64,000 nt of DNA, taken from the NCBI GenBank assembly GCA_003216455.1, contig QCIV01000001.1:124001-188000 (forward strand), in the 5' to 3' direction. A program made the translations under genes and the position numbers. Source of the stretch: Prochlorococcus sp. AG-402-N17. Lineage in GTDB: Bacteria > Cyanobacteriota > Cyanobacteriia > PCC-6307 > Cyanobiaceae. The notes below the pieces were generated by a model. That model made no database searches. It saw only the letters and a list, made by a program, of their open reading frames with translations, and was not told the DNA's origin. Of this stretch, positions 54,995 to 64,000 are shown piece by piece. Every line of letters starts with the position of its first letter. Position 1 is the stretch's first letter.

Positions 54995-56368
54995 TTGATT
55001 CTCCCTACAATAGCAATCATCGGAAGACCTAACGTTGGGAAATCAACCTTAGTAAATCGTCTTTGCCAAAGTAATGATGCAATAGTATTTGATAAGCCTG
55101 GTGTTACAAGAGATAGAACTTATCAAAATGCTTCATGGGGAGGTAAGGAATTCCAAATAGTTGATACTGGAGGTTTAGTTTTTGATGATGATAGTGAATT
55201 TCTCCCCGAGATAAGGACACAAGTTTTCTTGGCTCTAGAGGAGGCTTCACTAGCGTTACTGGTAGTAGATGGGAATCAAGGCGTTACTGATGGTGATTTA
55301 TCAATAGCAAAATGGTTAAGAAACTCAAGCTGTAAAATAATTGTTGCTGTTAATAAATGCGAATCGACTACTCTTGGAATATCCCTAGCTTCAGAGTTCT
55401 GGAAATTAGGATTGGGCGAACCAAACCCTGTTTCGGCAATTCATGGTTCAGGTACTGGAGATCTTTTAGATCTCGTTATTGGCGAGCTTCCTGAAAATAA
55501 TATCAAGGATGATGAAGAAAAGATAATGATGTCTATTATTGGTAGGCCTAATGTTGGTAAATCTAGTTTGTTAAATTCAATCTGTGGAGAAAAGAGAGCA
55601 ATAGTTAGTGATATTAGTGGTACGACAACTGATTCAATAGATACGCTTATTAAAAAAGGTGATAATCATTGGAAAATTATTGATACTGCAGGGATTAGAA
55701 GAAAGAAAAATGTTAAATATGGTACTGAATTCTTTGGTATTAACAGGGCTTTTAAATCAATAGATAGAAGTGATGTTTGTGTTTTAGTTATAGATGCGGT
55801 TGACGGAGTAACTGATCAAGACCAGAAGCTGGCTGGACGCATTGAAGAACAAGGTAGAGCTTGCATAATTGTTGTTAACAAATGGGATCTTGTAGAAAAA
55901 AATAGTTCAACAATTTATCAAGTAGAAAAAGAACTTAGATCTAAACTTTATTTTTTACACTGGTCAAAAATGATTTTTATATCTGCCTTAACTGGTCAAA
56001 GAGTTGATAATATTTTTGAGCATGCTCTTAATGCTGTAAATCAACATAGAAGAAGAGTTGTAACATCAGTAGTTAATGAAGTACTTAAAGAATCAATCAG
56101 TTGGAAAAGTCCTCCAACGAAGAGAAGTGGCAAGCAAGGTAGGCTTTATTACGGTACTCAAGTAAAGAACAAACCTCCCACTTTTACTCTTTTTGTAAAT
56201 GACCCTAAATTATTCGGAATTACTTATAGAAGATATATTGAAAAACAAATTAGAGTAAATTTAGGCTTTGAAGGTACACCCCTCATTTTACTTTGGAGAG
56301 GAAAACAGCAAAGAGCCTTAAATAAAGAAGTCGAAAGAGAAAATATTGAGTTAATTCAAAAAGATTAA
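54995..56368 (+). CDS. der: GTPase Der (EngA), ribosome assembly
   Basis: TTG start at 54995 preceded by a GGAGAG-like ribosome binding site. The 457-residue protein has two GTPase domains, each with P-loop [10 protein letters not shown] (about 8-16 and 180-188), DTGG/DTAG switch and NKCE/NKWD, then a KH-like C-terminal domain. It is required for 50S assembly. Its stop overlaps the start of the CbiQ gene (TTAATG), so translation is coupled. Confidence 0.97.
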   Translation: MILPTIAIIGRPNVGKSTLVNRLCQSNDAIVFDKPGVTRDRTYQNASWGGKEFQIVDTGGLVFDDDSEFLPEIRTQVFLALEEASLALLVVDGNQGVTDGDLSIAKWLRNSSCKIIVAVNKCESTTLGISLASEFWKLGLGEPNPVSAIHGSGTGDLLDLVIGELPENNIKDDEEKIMMSIIGRPNVGKSSLLNSICGEKRAIVSDISGTTTDSIDTLIKKGDNHWKIIDTAGIRRKKNVKYGTEFFGINRAFKSIDRSDVCVLVIDAVDGVTDQDQKLAGRIEEQGRACIIVVNKWDLVEKNSSTIYQVEKELRSKLYFLHWSKMIFISALTGQRVDNIFEHALNAVNQHRRRVVTSVVNEVLKESISWKSPPTKRSGKQGRLYYGTQVKNKPPTFTLFVNDPKLFGITYRRYIEKQIRVNLGFEGTPLILLWRGKQQRALNKEVERENIELIQKD

Positions 56369-57282
56369 TGAATTTGCTAACCAAATTTCCTGTTGGTCAA
56401 TACGTTCATGGTAATAGAAGTTGGCTAAGAATTATAGATAGTAGATTAAAGATAATTATCGTAATGATATTTTTAATCACTCCAATTTGGGCAGGTCCAA
56501 TATGGAGATTGAGTTTAGTTGGTTTTTTACTATTAATTACTTTTTTAAGTTTATTGCCATCTAGAGTATGGTGGCGATCATTATTTTTTCTCTCGTGTTT
56601 ATCACTATTAATTGGATGTATATCAATACTTGCCTCGTCTGATATTCAATCTCTTGATGGCTATTTAAGAAATCCCAATGAGTTACAAGTATTACTTGAA
56701 AGCCAAAAAGAATGGAATATTTTGCAAATTCCTTCGCAGAAGATATGGTTTATTAATTTTGGTCCCTACAACTTATCAAGGAAAGCCTTTGAACTAGGAA
56801 TAAAAACCTCCACTTTGATATTTACCGTTATTCATAGTGTGAATTTGATGCTTTTAACCACATTGCAGGAAGACATTGTATGGGGTTTAAGTTGGTTTAT
56901 GTATCCATTAAGAAAGATTGGATTGCCAACTAGTAAGTGGCTTTTTCAGTTGTTAATTGCATTACGTTTTATTCCTCTAGTGCAGGAAGAACTTCAAAAT
57001 ATCATTAAATCAGTGTCAGTTAGATCAATAAATTTTCGAAATTTAGGATTAAAGAAATCCTTTAATGTTTTATTAATCTTAGTGGAAAGGTTATTTCAAA
57101 ATATATTTCTGAGAATTGATAATGGAGCAGAATCATTACTATCAAAGAAAAAAATTATTATAAAAACTAACAGATTTAGAACTCTTTATCCTGCAAAACC
57201 TCTCAATGTAATTGTTAATACATTATCGATTTGTTTTATTTGCATAGCAATTTTTCTTAGAAAACTGTATGGTGCATTATAA
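56368..57282 (+). CDS. Energy-coupling factor transporter transmembrane protein (CbiQ/EcfT type)
   Basis: This 304-residue multi-pass protein begins VGQYVHGNRSWLRIIDSRLK, followed by helices near 30-100. It ends with the coupling motifs (about 205-270, RFIPLVQEELQNIIKSVSVR and a second basic helix with RLFQNIFLRIDNGAESL). This is the T-component that couples ATPases to substrate-binding S-components in ECF importers. The vitamin or metal substrate is not shown here; no S component is adjacent. Confidence 0.88.
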   Translation: MNLLTKFPVGQYVHGNRSWLRIIDSRLKIIIVMIFLITPIWAGPIWRLSLVGFLLLITFLSLLPSRVWWRSLFFLSCLSLLIGCISILASSDIQSLDGYLRNPNELQVLLESQKEWNILQIPSQKIWFINFGPYNLSRKAFELGIKTSTLIFTVIHSVNLMLLTTLQEDIVWGLSWFMYPLRKIGLPTSKWLFQLLIALRFIPLVQEELQNIIKSVSVRSINFRNLGLKKSFNVLLILVERLFQNIFLRIDNGAESLLSKKKIIIKTNRFRTLYPAKPLNVIVNTLSICFICIAIFLRKLYGAL

Positions 57283-57301
57283 ATAACACAATATTTTAGG
57301 T

Positions 57302-57568
57302 TTGAGTTCTGAGCGTTATTTAAACCATCCAACATTTGGCATGTTATACCAAGTTTCTCCTGGAAATGATGGGAGAGATATTTATGCGACTTTATACGCT
57401 CAAAAAATGTTTTTCTTGGTAGAAGTTCGACAGAGAGAGGTTTTTTTTGAAGTTATACCTTATTTAGATGCCAGAAATCAGGCTGAATTAAACCTACAAA
57501 AAGCTAGAAGAAAAGGTTCTGAAGAACTGTCCAAATGGGAGAATTTATTTACGCAAACTTTCTTATAA
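57302..57568 (+). CDS. pipX: PII-interacting protein PipX
   Basis: TTG start at 57302; 88 residues. It carries the PipX Tudor-like domain (YLNHPTFGMLYQVSP, then YATLYAQKMFFLVEV) followed by the C-terminal helices. It binds PII or NtcA according to 2-oxoglutarate level and so tunes nitrogen gene expression. It precedes pipY by 3 bases; pipX-pipY linkage is conserved in cyanobacteria. Confidence 0.95.
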   Translation: MSSERYLNHPTFGMLYQVSPGNDGRDIYATLYAQKMFFLVEVRQREVFFEVIPYLDARNQAELNLQKARRKGSEELSKWENLFTQTFL

Positions 57569-57571
57569 AAG

Positions 57572-58207
57572 GTGAACCCTGCAAATTATTTAAAAATAAA
57601 AAATAAAATACCATCAAATGTAAATATTCTTGCGGTAAGTAAAGGATTTAAAAGTCAAGAAATCAAGACTATTCAAAATATAGGTCAGAATGATTTTGGT
57701 GAAAGTAAGGTTCAAGAGGCGTTTGAAAAACAATTAACCTTAAAAGATCTTAAACAAATAAATTGGCACTTTATTGGAAGAATACAAAGTAATAAAATAA
57801 GAAAAATAGTTCAAAATTTTAAGTACATTCATTCAGTAGATTCATTTGAAAAGTTGCAAAAGATTTCTAATATTTCAGGTGAAGAGATGAAAAATCCATT
57901 AATAATGTTGCAGGTTAAGTTGAGTGATGACCCTACTAAAGGAGGCTTTAATCCTGAGTTTTTAATATTGAAATGGAGAGAAATTCAAGAGTTGAAAAAT
58001 ATTTCATTAACCGGTTTGATGACTATCAATCCTAAAGGACTTAGCTCTAAAGAAAATTCAGGGTTGTTCAAAAAATGTCGTGCTCTCGCTGATTCACTGC
58101 AACTACCAGATTGTTCCATGGGGATGTCAGGTGATTGGGAGGAAGCTATTGACGCTGGATCAACTTGGTTAAGATTAGGATCATTGATTTTTGGAGGTAG
58201 GTCCTAA
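57572..58207 (+). CDS. pipY: PLP homeostasis protein PipY (YggS/COG0325)
   Basis: GTG start at 57572; 211 residues. It is a TIM-barrel PLP carrier with AVSKGFKSQEI near 22-32 (PLP lysine), FGESKVQEAFEK, WHFIGRIQSNKIRKIV near 67-82, and the C-terminal SMGMSGDWEEAIDAGSTWLR. It maintains vitamin B6 balance. It follows pipX directly; the next gene sepF begins 150 bases later. Confidence 0.95.
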   Translation: MNPANYLKIKNKIPSNVNILAVSKGFKSQEIKTIQNIGQNDFGESKVQEAFEKQLTLKDLKQINWHFIGRIQSNKIRKIVQNFKYIHSVDSFEKLQKISNISGEEMKNPLIMLQVKLSDDPTKGGFNPEFLILKWREIQELKNISLTGLMTINPKGLSSKENSGLFKKCRALADSLQLPDCSMGMSGDWEEAIDAGSTWLRLGSLIFGGRS

Positions 58208-58357
58208 TTATTTATTTTTTTATAAAAATCTTATCTATAAACTTGCAGTAAAGTTCAACTAACGTTATTTAAGTATAGGTAGTTTATTCATTTAAAAAAT
58301 GAATCTATTACTTAAGGTTCTTAAACCTTAGTAATCAATTTCAAGAGGATTTAAAAG

Positions 58358-58933
58358 GTGTCACTTATTTCTAGATTAAAGGCAGTTGTTGCAGGGGATG
58401 AGTATCTCGATGATGATTTTGATGAGTTGGATTATGCTTCAGAGGATGAATTAAATGATGTTAATAATTTCAAACAAAATCCAAAGAATTCAAATACCCT
58501 TGCAAATTCAAATCCATTCGATTTTATGACTAACAATAGATCATCAAAAGTAGTTGGGATGCCTGGGATCTCAAATTCATCCTCAGAAGTAAGCTTAATG
58601 GAACCAAGAAGTTTTGATGAGATGCCTCAAGCTATTCAAGCATTAAGAGAGAGAAAAACCGTAATTCTCAATTTAACTATGATGGACCCTGATCAAGCTC
58701 AAAGAGCGGTTGATTTTATTGCTGGGGGCACATATGCAATTGATGGACATCAAGAAAGAGTCGGTGAAAGTATTTTTCTTTTTGCTCCAAGTTGTGTAAA
58801 TGTAACTAGTTCTTCACAAGAAGAAGCTTCTCCTTCTTCCGTAGCTACAGAAAACTCACCACAATATAGTTTGGGCAAAAATACTACTCCTGAACCAGCA
58901 TGGGGTAATTCTAAATTAAGTGCTTATTCATGA
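58358..58933 (+). CDS. sepF: Cell division protein SepF
   Basis: GTG start at 58358; 191 residues. It has the membrane-targeting amphipathic N-terminus ([20 protein letters not shown] region), an acidic disordered linker and the SepF domain from about 85: [40 protein letters not shown] and [20 protein letters not shown]. It tethers and bundles FtsZ at midcell. It is in the conserved pipX-pipY-sepF-proC order. Confidence 0.96.
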   Translation: MSLISRLKAVVAGDEYLDDDFDELDYASEDELNDVNNFKQNPKNSNTLANSNPFDFMTNNRSSKVVGMPGISNSSSEVSLMEPRSFDEMPQAIQALRERKTVILNLTMMDPDQAQRAVDFIAGGTYAIDGHQERVGESIFLFAPSCVNVTSSSQEEASPSSVATENSPQYSLGKNTTPEPAWGNSKLSAYS

Positions 58934-58940
58934 TTAATCT

Positions 58941-59753
58941 GTGATTGATAAAATTGCGATTATTGGTTTTGGAAATATTGCAAGTGCTATAGTAACTCCT
59001 CTATTAGATAACAAATTAATTCAGCCAGAGAATGTTTTTTGTGTTGTAAATTCAGAAAAAAGTTTAGAAAATATAAAAAAAAATTACAAACATAATATAA
59101 ACGTTTATAGTTCAGGTTCTAAAGATTCAAAAATAATTTGGGATTGTCAATATAAGCTTCTTTCGATAAAACCCCAACAATTTAATAATATAAGTGAGGC
59201 TCATCATATAAAAAACAAGGACAATTTAATAGTTTCAATTCTTGCGGGGGTTTCATTAAATAGACTTACTCAGAAGTTCCCTAATCATAAATGTGTGAGG
59301 GTGGTTACAAATATTCCAATAATTATTAGTAAAGGTTTAACAGGGATTTCTTGGGGAGAAGAAATTACGGAAGATCAGAAACAATTTACAAAAAAATTAT
59401 TTGAAAATACTAGTAAAATTTATGAATTTACTGAAGACTACCTTGATATATTTTTAGCTTTAACTTCATCAGGTCCTGCAATTATTGCTTTAATTATAGA
59501 AGCATTAAGTGATGGAGGATTAAGCGGGGGATTACCAAAAATAATTTCAGAGGAACTTGTTATGGAAATGATACTAGGGACTATTTGTCTAATAAAAGAA
59601 AATAAACTTACTACTTCTGAGCTTAAAAATTTAGTAACCTCTCCGGGAGGAACAACTATTTCTGCTTTAAGAGTTTTAGAAAAAAAGAGTGTAAGGTCAG
59701 CATTAATTGAATCAATAGTTTCAGCTAGTAATCGAAGTAAAGAGTTTCGTTAG
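58941..59753 (+). CDS. proC: Pyrroline-5-carboxylate reductase
   Basis: GTG start at 58941; 270 residues. It has the Rossmann N-terminus IAIIGFGNIASAIVTPLL, the middle NLIVSILAGVSLNRLTQKFP and the C-terminal catalytic helices with TSSGPAIIALIIEALSDGG and TSPGGTTISALRVLEKKS. It makes proline from P5C with NAD(P)H. It is 8 bases after sepF and overlaps the stop of the convergent glycosyltransferase by 4 bases. Confidence 0.96.
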   Translation: MIDKIAIIGFGNIASAIVTPLLDNKLIQPENVFCVVNSEKSLENIKKNYKHNINVYSSGSKDSKIIWDCQYKLLSIKPQQFNNISEAHHIKNKDNLIVSILAGVSLNRLTQKFPNHKCVRVVTNIPIIISKGLTGISWGEEITEDQKQFTKKLFENTSKIYEFTEDYLDIFLALTSSGPAIIALIIEALSDGGLSGGLPKIISEELVMEMILGTICLIKENKLTTSELKNLVTSPGGTTISALRVLEKKSVRSALIESIVSASNRSKEFR

Positions 59754-60916
59754 TTTTTTAAATTATCTTTTAGGTTCATATAAACTTTTTCAAGTGAATT
59801 TATATTTTTAGTAATTGTGTATCTCTCAAGTATACGTTCTCTAGCTTTTTCTCCAAGATCTTTTGTAAATGAGGGGTGTTCTACAAGAATTGGGATTATA
59901 GTTTTTAATTGTGCAGCCACATTGTCAGTTGAAATTACTATTCCTGCTCCGTTATCTAAAACTTCACCATCAGCTCCGGCATCTGTAGCTACACAAGCAG
60001 TACCAGCAGACATTGCCTCTAAAAGTGATAATGATAAACCTTCTACTAAGCTTGGCAAGAAAAATACCTCTGCTATTTGCATTATTGCTACCCTAGTTTC
60101 TAAATCTAATTCGGCACCCCACCAAATTAATTTCTCATTACCAAGGTTAGAAAAACTATTTTCAAGTGTTGGCTTCATTGGTCCATCCCCAACAATAACT
60201 AATTTGCAATTTTGAGTTTTTGTTTGGCGCCAAGAACGTAAAAGTGCCTCGATATTTTTCTCATTTGCAATCCTTCCCATATATAAAAAGATTCTTTCAT
60301 TTCCAAGTTTGTTTTTTACCTGATCATATTTTTTACTTTTTTCGCAAAAAGGTTTCCAAATATTTTCATCAACGCCGTTTGGAATAACTATTTGTTTTTT
60401 TGTAGGTACTCCTAATTTATCAAGAACATTTTTTTGAGGTTCAGAAAAAATAATTATTTTATCGAACTTTGCTAAAGATGGAGCATAAAGTTGATAGGTT
60501 AATTGTTGAGTGCTCGCAGTTAGATTTCTATTTTTTGCATCAAATGGTGGATGAAATGTTCCTATAAGAGGAACATTAATTTCATTACACAGCTCTGGAA
60601 GTCTAAAGTCTAATGGAGATAAAGTTAGGCTTGCATGTACTATGTCAGGTTTTAATCTTTCCAATGATAGTCTTAGCTCTTTTTCTGCCCTTGGTGAAGG
60701 TATTGTATAAACTTGAGATTTAATTAAATATGGGAGACTTACATCAGGATCATTTGCAAGAAATAATGGTTCTGATGAATTTGAACTAGAGGGATTGTCG
60801 AAATGAATAAAACTAATTTTATGCCCTCTGGCCTTCAATTCCTTAGTAGTTGAATTGCCATAAGTTACATTTCCGCAAAAAGGGGATTTTTTACCCAGCC
60901 AGGCAATATGAACCAC
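59750..60916 (-). CDS. GT4-family glycosyltransferase
   Basis: This 388-residue GT-B fold enzyme has an N-terminal acceptor domain (VHIAWLGKKSPFCGNVTYGN, with GTFHPPFDAKNRN) and a C-terminal nucleotide-sugar domain. The latter holds ERIFLYMGRIANEKNIEALL, KLVIVGDGPMKPTL, and the EGLSLSLLEAMSAGTACVAT E-x7-E retaining motif. It may glycosylate lipids or osmolytes; it does not clearly match SqdX or DgdA. It is monocistronic. Confidence 0.87.
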   Translation of the reverse strand: MVHIAWLGKKSPFCGNVTYGNSTTKELKARGHKISFIHFDNPSSSNSSEPLFLANDPDVSLPYLIKSQVYTIPSPRAEKELRLSLERLKPDIVHASLTLSPLDFRLPELCNEINVPLIGTFHPPFDAKNRNLTASTQQLTYQLYAPSLAKFDKIIIFSEPQKNVLDKLGVPTKKQIVIPNGVDENIWKPFCEKSKKYDQVKNKLGNERIFLYMGRIANEKNIEALLRSWRQTKTQNCKLVIVGDGPMKPTLENSFSNLGNEKLIWWGAELDLETRVAIMQIAEVFFLPSLVEGLSLSLLEAMSAGTACVATDAGADGEVLDNGAGIVISTDNVAAQLKTIIPILVEHPSFTKDLGEKARERILERYTITKNINSLEKVYMNLKDNLKN

Positions 60917-61001
60917 ATTAATTGATTTAGCTATTTATAAAGTTAACAGTAAGAGCCGCTATGATCATAATTTTTAAATTTTTTTATGATTTATGAAAAT
61001 C

Positions 61002-61787
61002 TTAACTATATATTTCTCTCAACATTTTTAGTGAAGATAATTCTTTCTCTAGTTGAGAAGAGATCCAAGTCTCAATAATAAATAATATTTTAAGCCAGAC
61101 TTTTTTAGGTCCTAATAACTCTCCATTAGATTTTATTGGTAATTCGGGAAAAAGAAGTCTTTGTAATAGAGCAACTTCAGATGAATTTATTTTTAGATTA
61201 CTTTGAGGATCTTCAATTGACGAAAACCCTTCACTTGGCAAATAATAACAACGCCAGTCCCAATTTCCTAAAGGCGGAATAATAGGTTCTCCAGTTTTAC
61301 AGCAATGATGAATTGGTAAATTTATACCTCCAATGGCTAATAGATGGATTAAAGATTGAATACTCATTGAGAGCATTTTAATATCTTCTTCTTTAGATTC
61401 TTCATACAAATAAATCCTATCTAGATGTGCAAGAACACAAGATAAATAGTTTTGTTGCTTATCATTATTACCTACTAATAAAAAAGTTAATTCAGTTATT
61501 GCTTGCGCGGCTGCAAGACATTCAATATTTTTCCCTAGACCAGAATAGCTTTTTAATATTTTAATTTGACGTACAGATTTAAGATTTCTTTTCCCAAAAA
61601 TTTGCAGACTTAAATATGTTAATGGAGTAGCTGCGGCAAGACTACTTTTAGGACGTCTAGCACCAGGTACCGCTAATCGAACAATCCCCTGCTCATCAGT
61701 AAGAATAGTTATTAATCTATCATTCTCGCCTAATGGAGAAGCTTTAATACAGAGTCCCTCTAGTCTGCACTCACCAGAACCAGACAT
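61002..61787 (-). CDS. recO: DNA repair protein RecO
   Basis: This 261-residue protein has the OB-fold N-terminal domain (EGLCIKASPLGENDRLITIL), the helical middle domain (LAAAQAITELTFLLVGNNDK) and a degenerate zinc-ribbon region HCCKTGEPIIP with WDWRCYYLPSEG. It loads RecA with RecR onto SSB-coated DNA. It lies directly after deoC-like on the same strand (stop abuts) and is probably cotranscribed with hpf. Confidence 0.92.
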   Translation of the reverse strand: MSGSGECRLEGLCIKASPLGENDRLITILTDEQGIVRLAVPGARRPKSSLAAATPLTYLSLQIFGKRNLKSVRQIKILKSYSGLGKNIECLAAAQAITELTFLLVGNNDKQQNYLSCVLAHLDRIYLYEESKEEDIKMLSMSIQSLIHLLAIGGINLPIHHCCKTGEPIIPPLGNWDWRCYYLPSEGFSSIEDPQSNLKINSSEVALLQRLLFPELPIKSNGELLGPKKVWLKILFIIETWISSQLEKELSSLKMLREIYS

Positions 61788-62444
61788 TTAAAAATTTACT
61801 TCTTGGAAAATCTCACAAAAATTAGAAGTTCCAACGCAACTAATTCCATTATCAAACAAATCAATAACTTGTGTCAGTTTTTTTATACCACCTACAACTT
61901 TTATTTGATTTTGAGAGCCTGTTATTTTTAGTATTTCGGGGACATCATTAGATGTAAGAGGAGATCCAAACCCGTCCCCAAATTGAAAATTTTTTATTCC
62001 TAATTCCAAACATATTTCTATCGCATTAATAAAAACTTCTTCTTGTAGTTTTGATTTATTTATGATTATTGAAACTGGTAATCCAGATAATTTAACTTGC
62101 TCAATTTCAGCAGCGAAAGTTTCTAAATTTCTTTTGGATAAATTGATAAAGTTTGGGATATATTCAATTCCTTTTGCACCCTTATCTTTTGCAAAACAAA
62201 CTAATTCTTCAATAAATGAAACTGGTAAATCTGCTAAAGGGTAAGAAATAAGTGCGTTTATATCCGCACTGTAATTACCCAAACAGTTTTTAAGATCAGT
62301 TAAATAATTTAGTGAAGTAGAAATATTTTTGATATTGTATTTTCTTATTAAATCGCAATTCACACAGAAATCTTCCCATGATAAATAAGGGTTAATAATA
62401 ATCGCATGAATTTTCTCGTTTAATTCATATTCAATATTGGGCAT
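61788..62444 (-). CDS. deoC: DeoC-like TIM-barrel protein with altered active site
   Basis: This 218-residue protein matches deoxyribose-phosphate aldolase in length and order: ISTSLNYLTDLK, DINALISYPLADLP, KGAKGIEYIPNFINL, SIIINKSKLQEE, and QIKVVGGIKKLTQ. However, where DeoC has the Schiff-base K-T-S-T-G motif (E. coli K167), this sequence reads NFQFGDGFGSP at about 152-162. The D102-equivalent position reads Glu (about 94). The K201-equivalent K182 is kept. It may be a catalytically altered paralogue. Gene order hpf-deoC-recO suggests a core gene. Confidence 0.75.
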   Translation of the reverse strand: MPNIEYELNEKIHAIIINPYLSWEDFCVNCDLIRKYNIKNISTSLNYLTDLKNCLGNYSADINALISYPLADLPVSFIEELVCFAKDKGAKGIEYIPNFINLSKRNLETFAAEIEQVKLSGLPVSIIINKSKLQEEVFINAIEICLELGIKNFQFGDGFGSPLTSNDVPEILKITGSQNQIKVVGGIKKLTQVIDLFDNGISCVGTSNFCEIFQEVNF

Positions 62445-62451
62445 TTAAAAC

Positions 62452-63036
62452 TTATTTAGATTGAATCAATCCATAACCTCCATGATTCCTTTTATATATA
62501 ACTTGAAGTTCATTATTTTTCTTGTTTCGAAAAACATAAAAATCATGATCAATTAGATCTAATTGTTTTCTTGCTTCGTCTGATGAAATTGGAGTCATTT
62601 CAAAGTATTTATTTTTTATAGATGGCTCAGGCAGACTTGCTTCAGTTCCTTCTTTAAAAAAAGCTTTATCTAACAAATTTGATTCCATACTTTCAATTGG
62701 TAAAGAATCTTTATTTTTAAATTGTTTATTATGAATTGTTTTATTGTTTCTTTCTTTGTATTTGCGTAATTTTCTACAAAGTTTATTTGAAACTAAATCA
62801 ATGCTTGAGTATAGATTTTCAGTTTTTTCTTCAGCTCTAATTACGGTACCATTTGCAAAAATAGTAACTTCTGCAGTTTGGAACGAGACTCTTGGATTCT
62901 TTTCAATTGAAAGGTGTATGTCAGCTTCTTTAACGATATCCTTATAGTGATGTGTTGCTTTTTCTATCTTTGCCTCAGTATATTCTTTTAATGCTCCAGT
63001 GAGCTCAAGATTCTTTCCATGGATTAAAATTTTCAT
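62452..63036 (-). CDS. hpf: Long-form ribosome hibernation-promoting factor (LrtA)
   Basis: This 194-residue protein has the S30AE/HPF N-terminal domain (MKILIHGKNLELTGALKEYT, then RVSFQTAEVTIFANGTVIRA) and a C-terminal dimerisation domain (EMTPISSDEARKQLDLIDHD, then VIYKRNHGGYGLI). A linker of about 35 residues lies between them. It dimerises 70S ribosomes to 100S in the dark or stationary phase; in cyanobacteria it is light-repressed. It is the first gene of an hpf-deoC-recO run and divergent from lipB. Confidence 0.95.
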   Translation of the reverse strand: MKILIHGKNLELTGALKEYTEAKIEKATHHYKDIVKEADIHLSIEKNPRVSFQTAEVTIFANGTVIRAEEKTENLYSSIDLVSNKLCRKLRKYKERNNKTIHNKQFKNKDSLPIESMESNLLDKAFFKEGTEASLPEPSIKNKYFEMTPISSDEARKQLDLIDHDFYVFRNKKNNELQVIYKRNHGGYGLIQSK

Positions 63037-63080
63037 AACAAATCTAAAAATATTTACTTACTTTCTAAATCTACTTAAAT

Positions 63081-63731
63081 ATGGATAATAGAACAGCAAT
63101 AATTAAACAACCTGATAATATTTCTTCTTTTAATGATGTTTATAAATTACAAAAAGAATATCAGGAGGCATTGATTTTAGATAATTCTAACCCTGATTTT
63201 ATTTGGATAGGGGAGCATCAACTCTGTTATACATTGGGGAGAGGATCTAATTACGATAATTTACTATTTTCTCTAAATGATACTAAATATGATGTTTTTA
63301 AGATTGATAGAGGTGGTGAGGTAACTTGTCATATGCCAGGACAATTAGTAACGTATTTGGTTTTAGATTTGAAAAATTTTAATAAAGATTTAAATTGGTA
63401 CTTAAGAAAAATTGAAGAAATTATTATAAAAATCCTTGGAGCTTTTAATATAGATTGTCACTCTAGAAAAGGGTTTACTGGTGTTTGGATAGGAAATAAG
63501 AAAATCGCATCAATTGGAATTGGGTGTAAAAGATGGATTACGATAAATGGATTTTCAATCAATATTGACTGCGAATTAGAAAACTTTAATAAGATTGTTC
63601 CTTGCGGAATAGAAAATTGTCTTATGGCAAATATGATTGATTACAACAAAAATTTAAATATTCAAGAAGTCAAGAGAATTGTTAAAAAAACCATCGAGGA
63701 AGAATTTAATTTTGATTTTATATCAAAATAG
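63081..63731 (+). CDS. lipB: Octanoyl-[ACP]:protein octanoyltransferase
   Basis: This 216-residue enzyme transfers octanoate from ACP to lipoyl domains. Motifs are YTLGRGSN near 50-57, [20 protein letters not shown] near 77-96, [20 protein letters not shown] near 140-159 (active Lys) and PCGIENC near 174-180 (active Cys). This is a full-length LipB. It is divergent from hpf with 44 bases between starts. Confidence 0.95.
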   Translation: MDNRTAIIKQPDNISSFNDVYKLQKEYQEALILDNSNPDFIWIGEHQLCYTLGRGSNYDNLLFSLNDTKYDVFKIDRGGEVTCHMPGQLVTYLVLDLKNFNKDLNWYLRKIEEIIIKILGAFNIDCHSRKGFTGVWIGNKKIASIGIGCKRWITINGFSINIDCELENFNKIVPCGIENCLMANMIDYNKNLNIQEVKRIVKKTIEEEFNFDFISK

Positions 63732-63758
63732 AAATTAAAATTTCAAAATCAATTTAAT

Positions 63759-64000
63759 ATGGGTGATTTAGCCTATTGGCCTGCAGCCAAACCTCTTTCT
63801 AAAAAAAATACATTTGCCAAAAATAGAGATTTTATTAAGAACCTTGATCATATAGATCAAATTTGGGAAAAATTAAAATTTAAATGTGGTGATACTTTAG
63901 CTGTTTGCGATTTAAGAGGGAAATACAAAGAAAAATTTTCTTATTCTGAACTAGCTGATTTAATAACAAAAATCTCTTTTTCTTTCGAAAATTATGGTTT
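63759..64000 (+). CDS. Long-chain acyl-CoA synthetase (AMP-binding), N-terminal part
   Basis: The frame opens MGDLAYWPAAKPLSKKNTFA and runs off the right edge with FSYSELADLITKISFSFENY, the usual AMP-forming synthetase opening (TYxEL...). Only about 80 codons are visible. It is 27 bases after lipB in the same direction. The AMP-binding core is outside the window, so the family call rests on the N-terminus and context. Confidence 0.6.
   Translation, partial: MGDLAYWPAAKPLSKKNTFAKNRDFIKNLDHIDQIWEKLKFKCGDTLAVCDLRGKYKEKFSYSELADLITKISFSFENYG

Overview
The window is chromosomal DNA from a marine picocyanobacterium, very probably a high-light-adapted Prochlorococcus. The evidence is the low G+C of protein-coding DNA, very short intergenic gaps, cyanobacterial photosynthesis genes (psbB, psbT, psbM, psaE, petB, petD), the pipX-pipY-sepF-proC block, an alternative-oxidase-type PTOX, and a 16S-tRNA-Ile-tRNA-Ala-23S-5S rRNA operon, the only one in this window. 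Strain assignment is inference; no database was consulted.

Layout. 1-2140: a TVP38-like gene entering from the left, a secreted unknown, then an islet with a secreted TPR-like gene between truncated copies of the tRNA-Phe 3' end and the intact tRNA-Phe. 2226-18107: core genes: FGGY sugar kinase, metK, rpsA, nrdR, psbT-psbB, a 2Fe-2S ferredoxin, psbM, prmC, tsaC/sua5, tRNA-Thr(TGT), minC-minD-minE, an HD hydrolase, ctpA, petB-petD and a GH100 neutral invertase. 18108-23836: a long leader, the rRNA operon and its terminator. 23835-28281: mutM, psaE, a LysM protein, an aldehyde dehydrogenase and a two-domain GNAT protein.

28354-42400 is a flexible stretch rich in small genes, many below 60 codons and many with one membrane segment. 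Recognisable genes here are an Hli-like peptide, a truncated Ndh-like membrane protein, PTOX, a CrtISO-like oxidoreductase, a Nif11-type leader-like peptide, tatA, a PrxQ/BCP peroxiredoxin, arfB and a CPBP protease. It ends with two degraded small genes and a non-coding stretch of about 300 bases closed by a strong intrinsic terminator, a candidate structured RNA. 42421-46730 holds pip, a photolyase/cryptochrome and the thiamine-salvage pair tenA-thiD.

46749-52300 is a second accessory island. It contains a DUF985 cupin, a cluster of small dimeric alpha/beta-barrel-like proteins (one frameshifted), more micro-ORFs, and a frameshifted and truncated tyrosine recombinase lying just past the 3' end of tRNA-Thr(GGT), which is paired with tRNA-Tyr. 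52609-64000 is core again: aroQ, miaE, cobI, a DUF1823 protein, der, cbiQ/ecfT, pipX, pipY, sepF, proC, a GT4 glycosyltransferase, recO, a DeoC-like protein with altered active-site residues, hpf/lrtA, lipB and the start of an acyl-CoA synthetase.

The main theme is tRNA-anchored genome plasticity. Two tRNA loci (Phe at 2.1 kb and Thr/Tyr at 52.4 kb) carry scars of integration: repeated tRNA 3' ends at one, a decayed integrase at the other. Both resemble the tRNA-targeting integrative elements (tycheposons) described from Prochlorococcus, although neither element is intact here. The best candidates for undescribed biology are the tRNA-Phe relic array with its short direct and inverted repeats, the candidate RNA at about 42050-42350, the small barrel-protein cluster with shared intergenic motifs, and the DeoC-like protein lacking catalytic residues.
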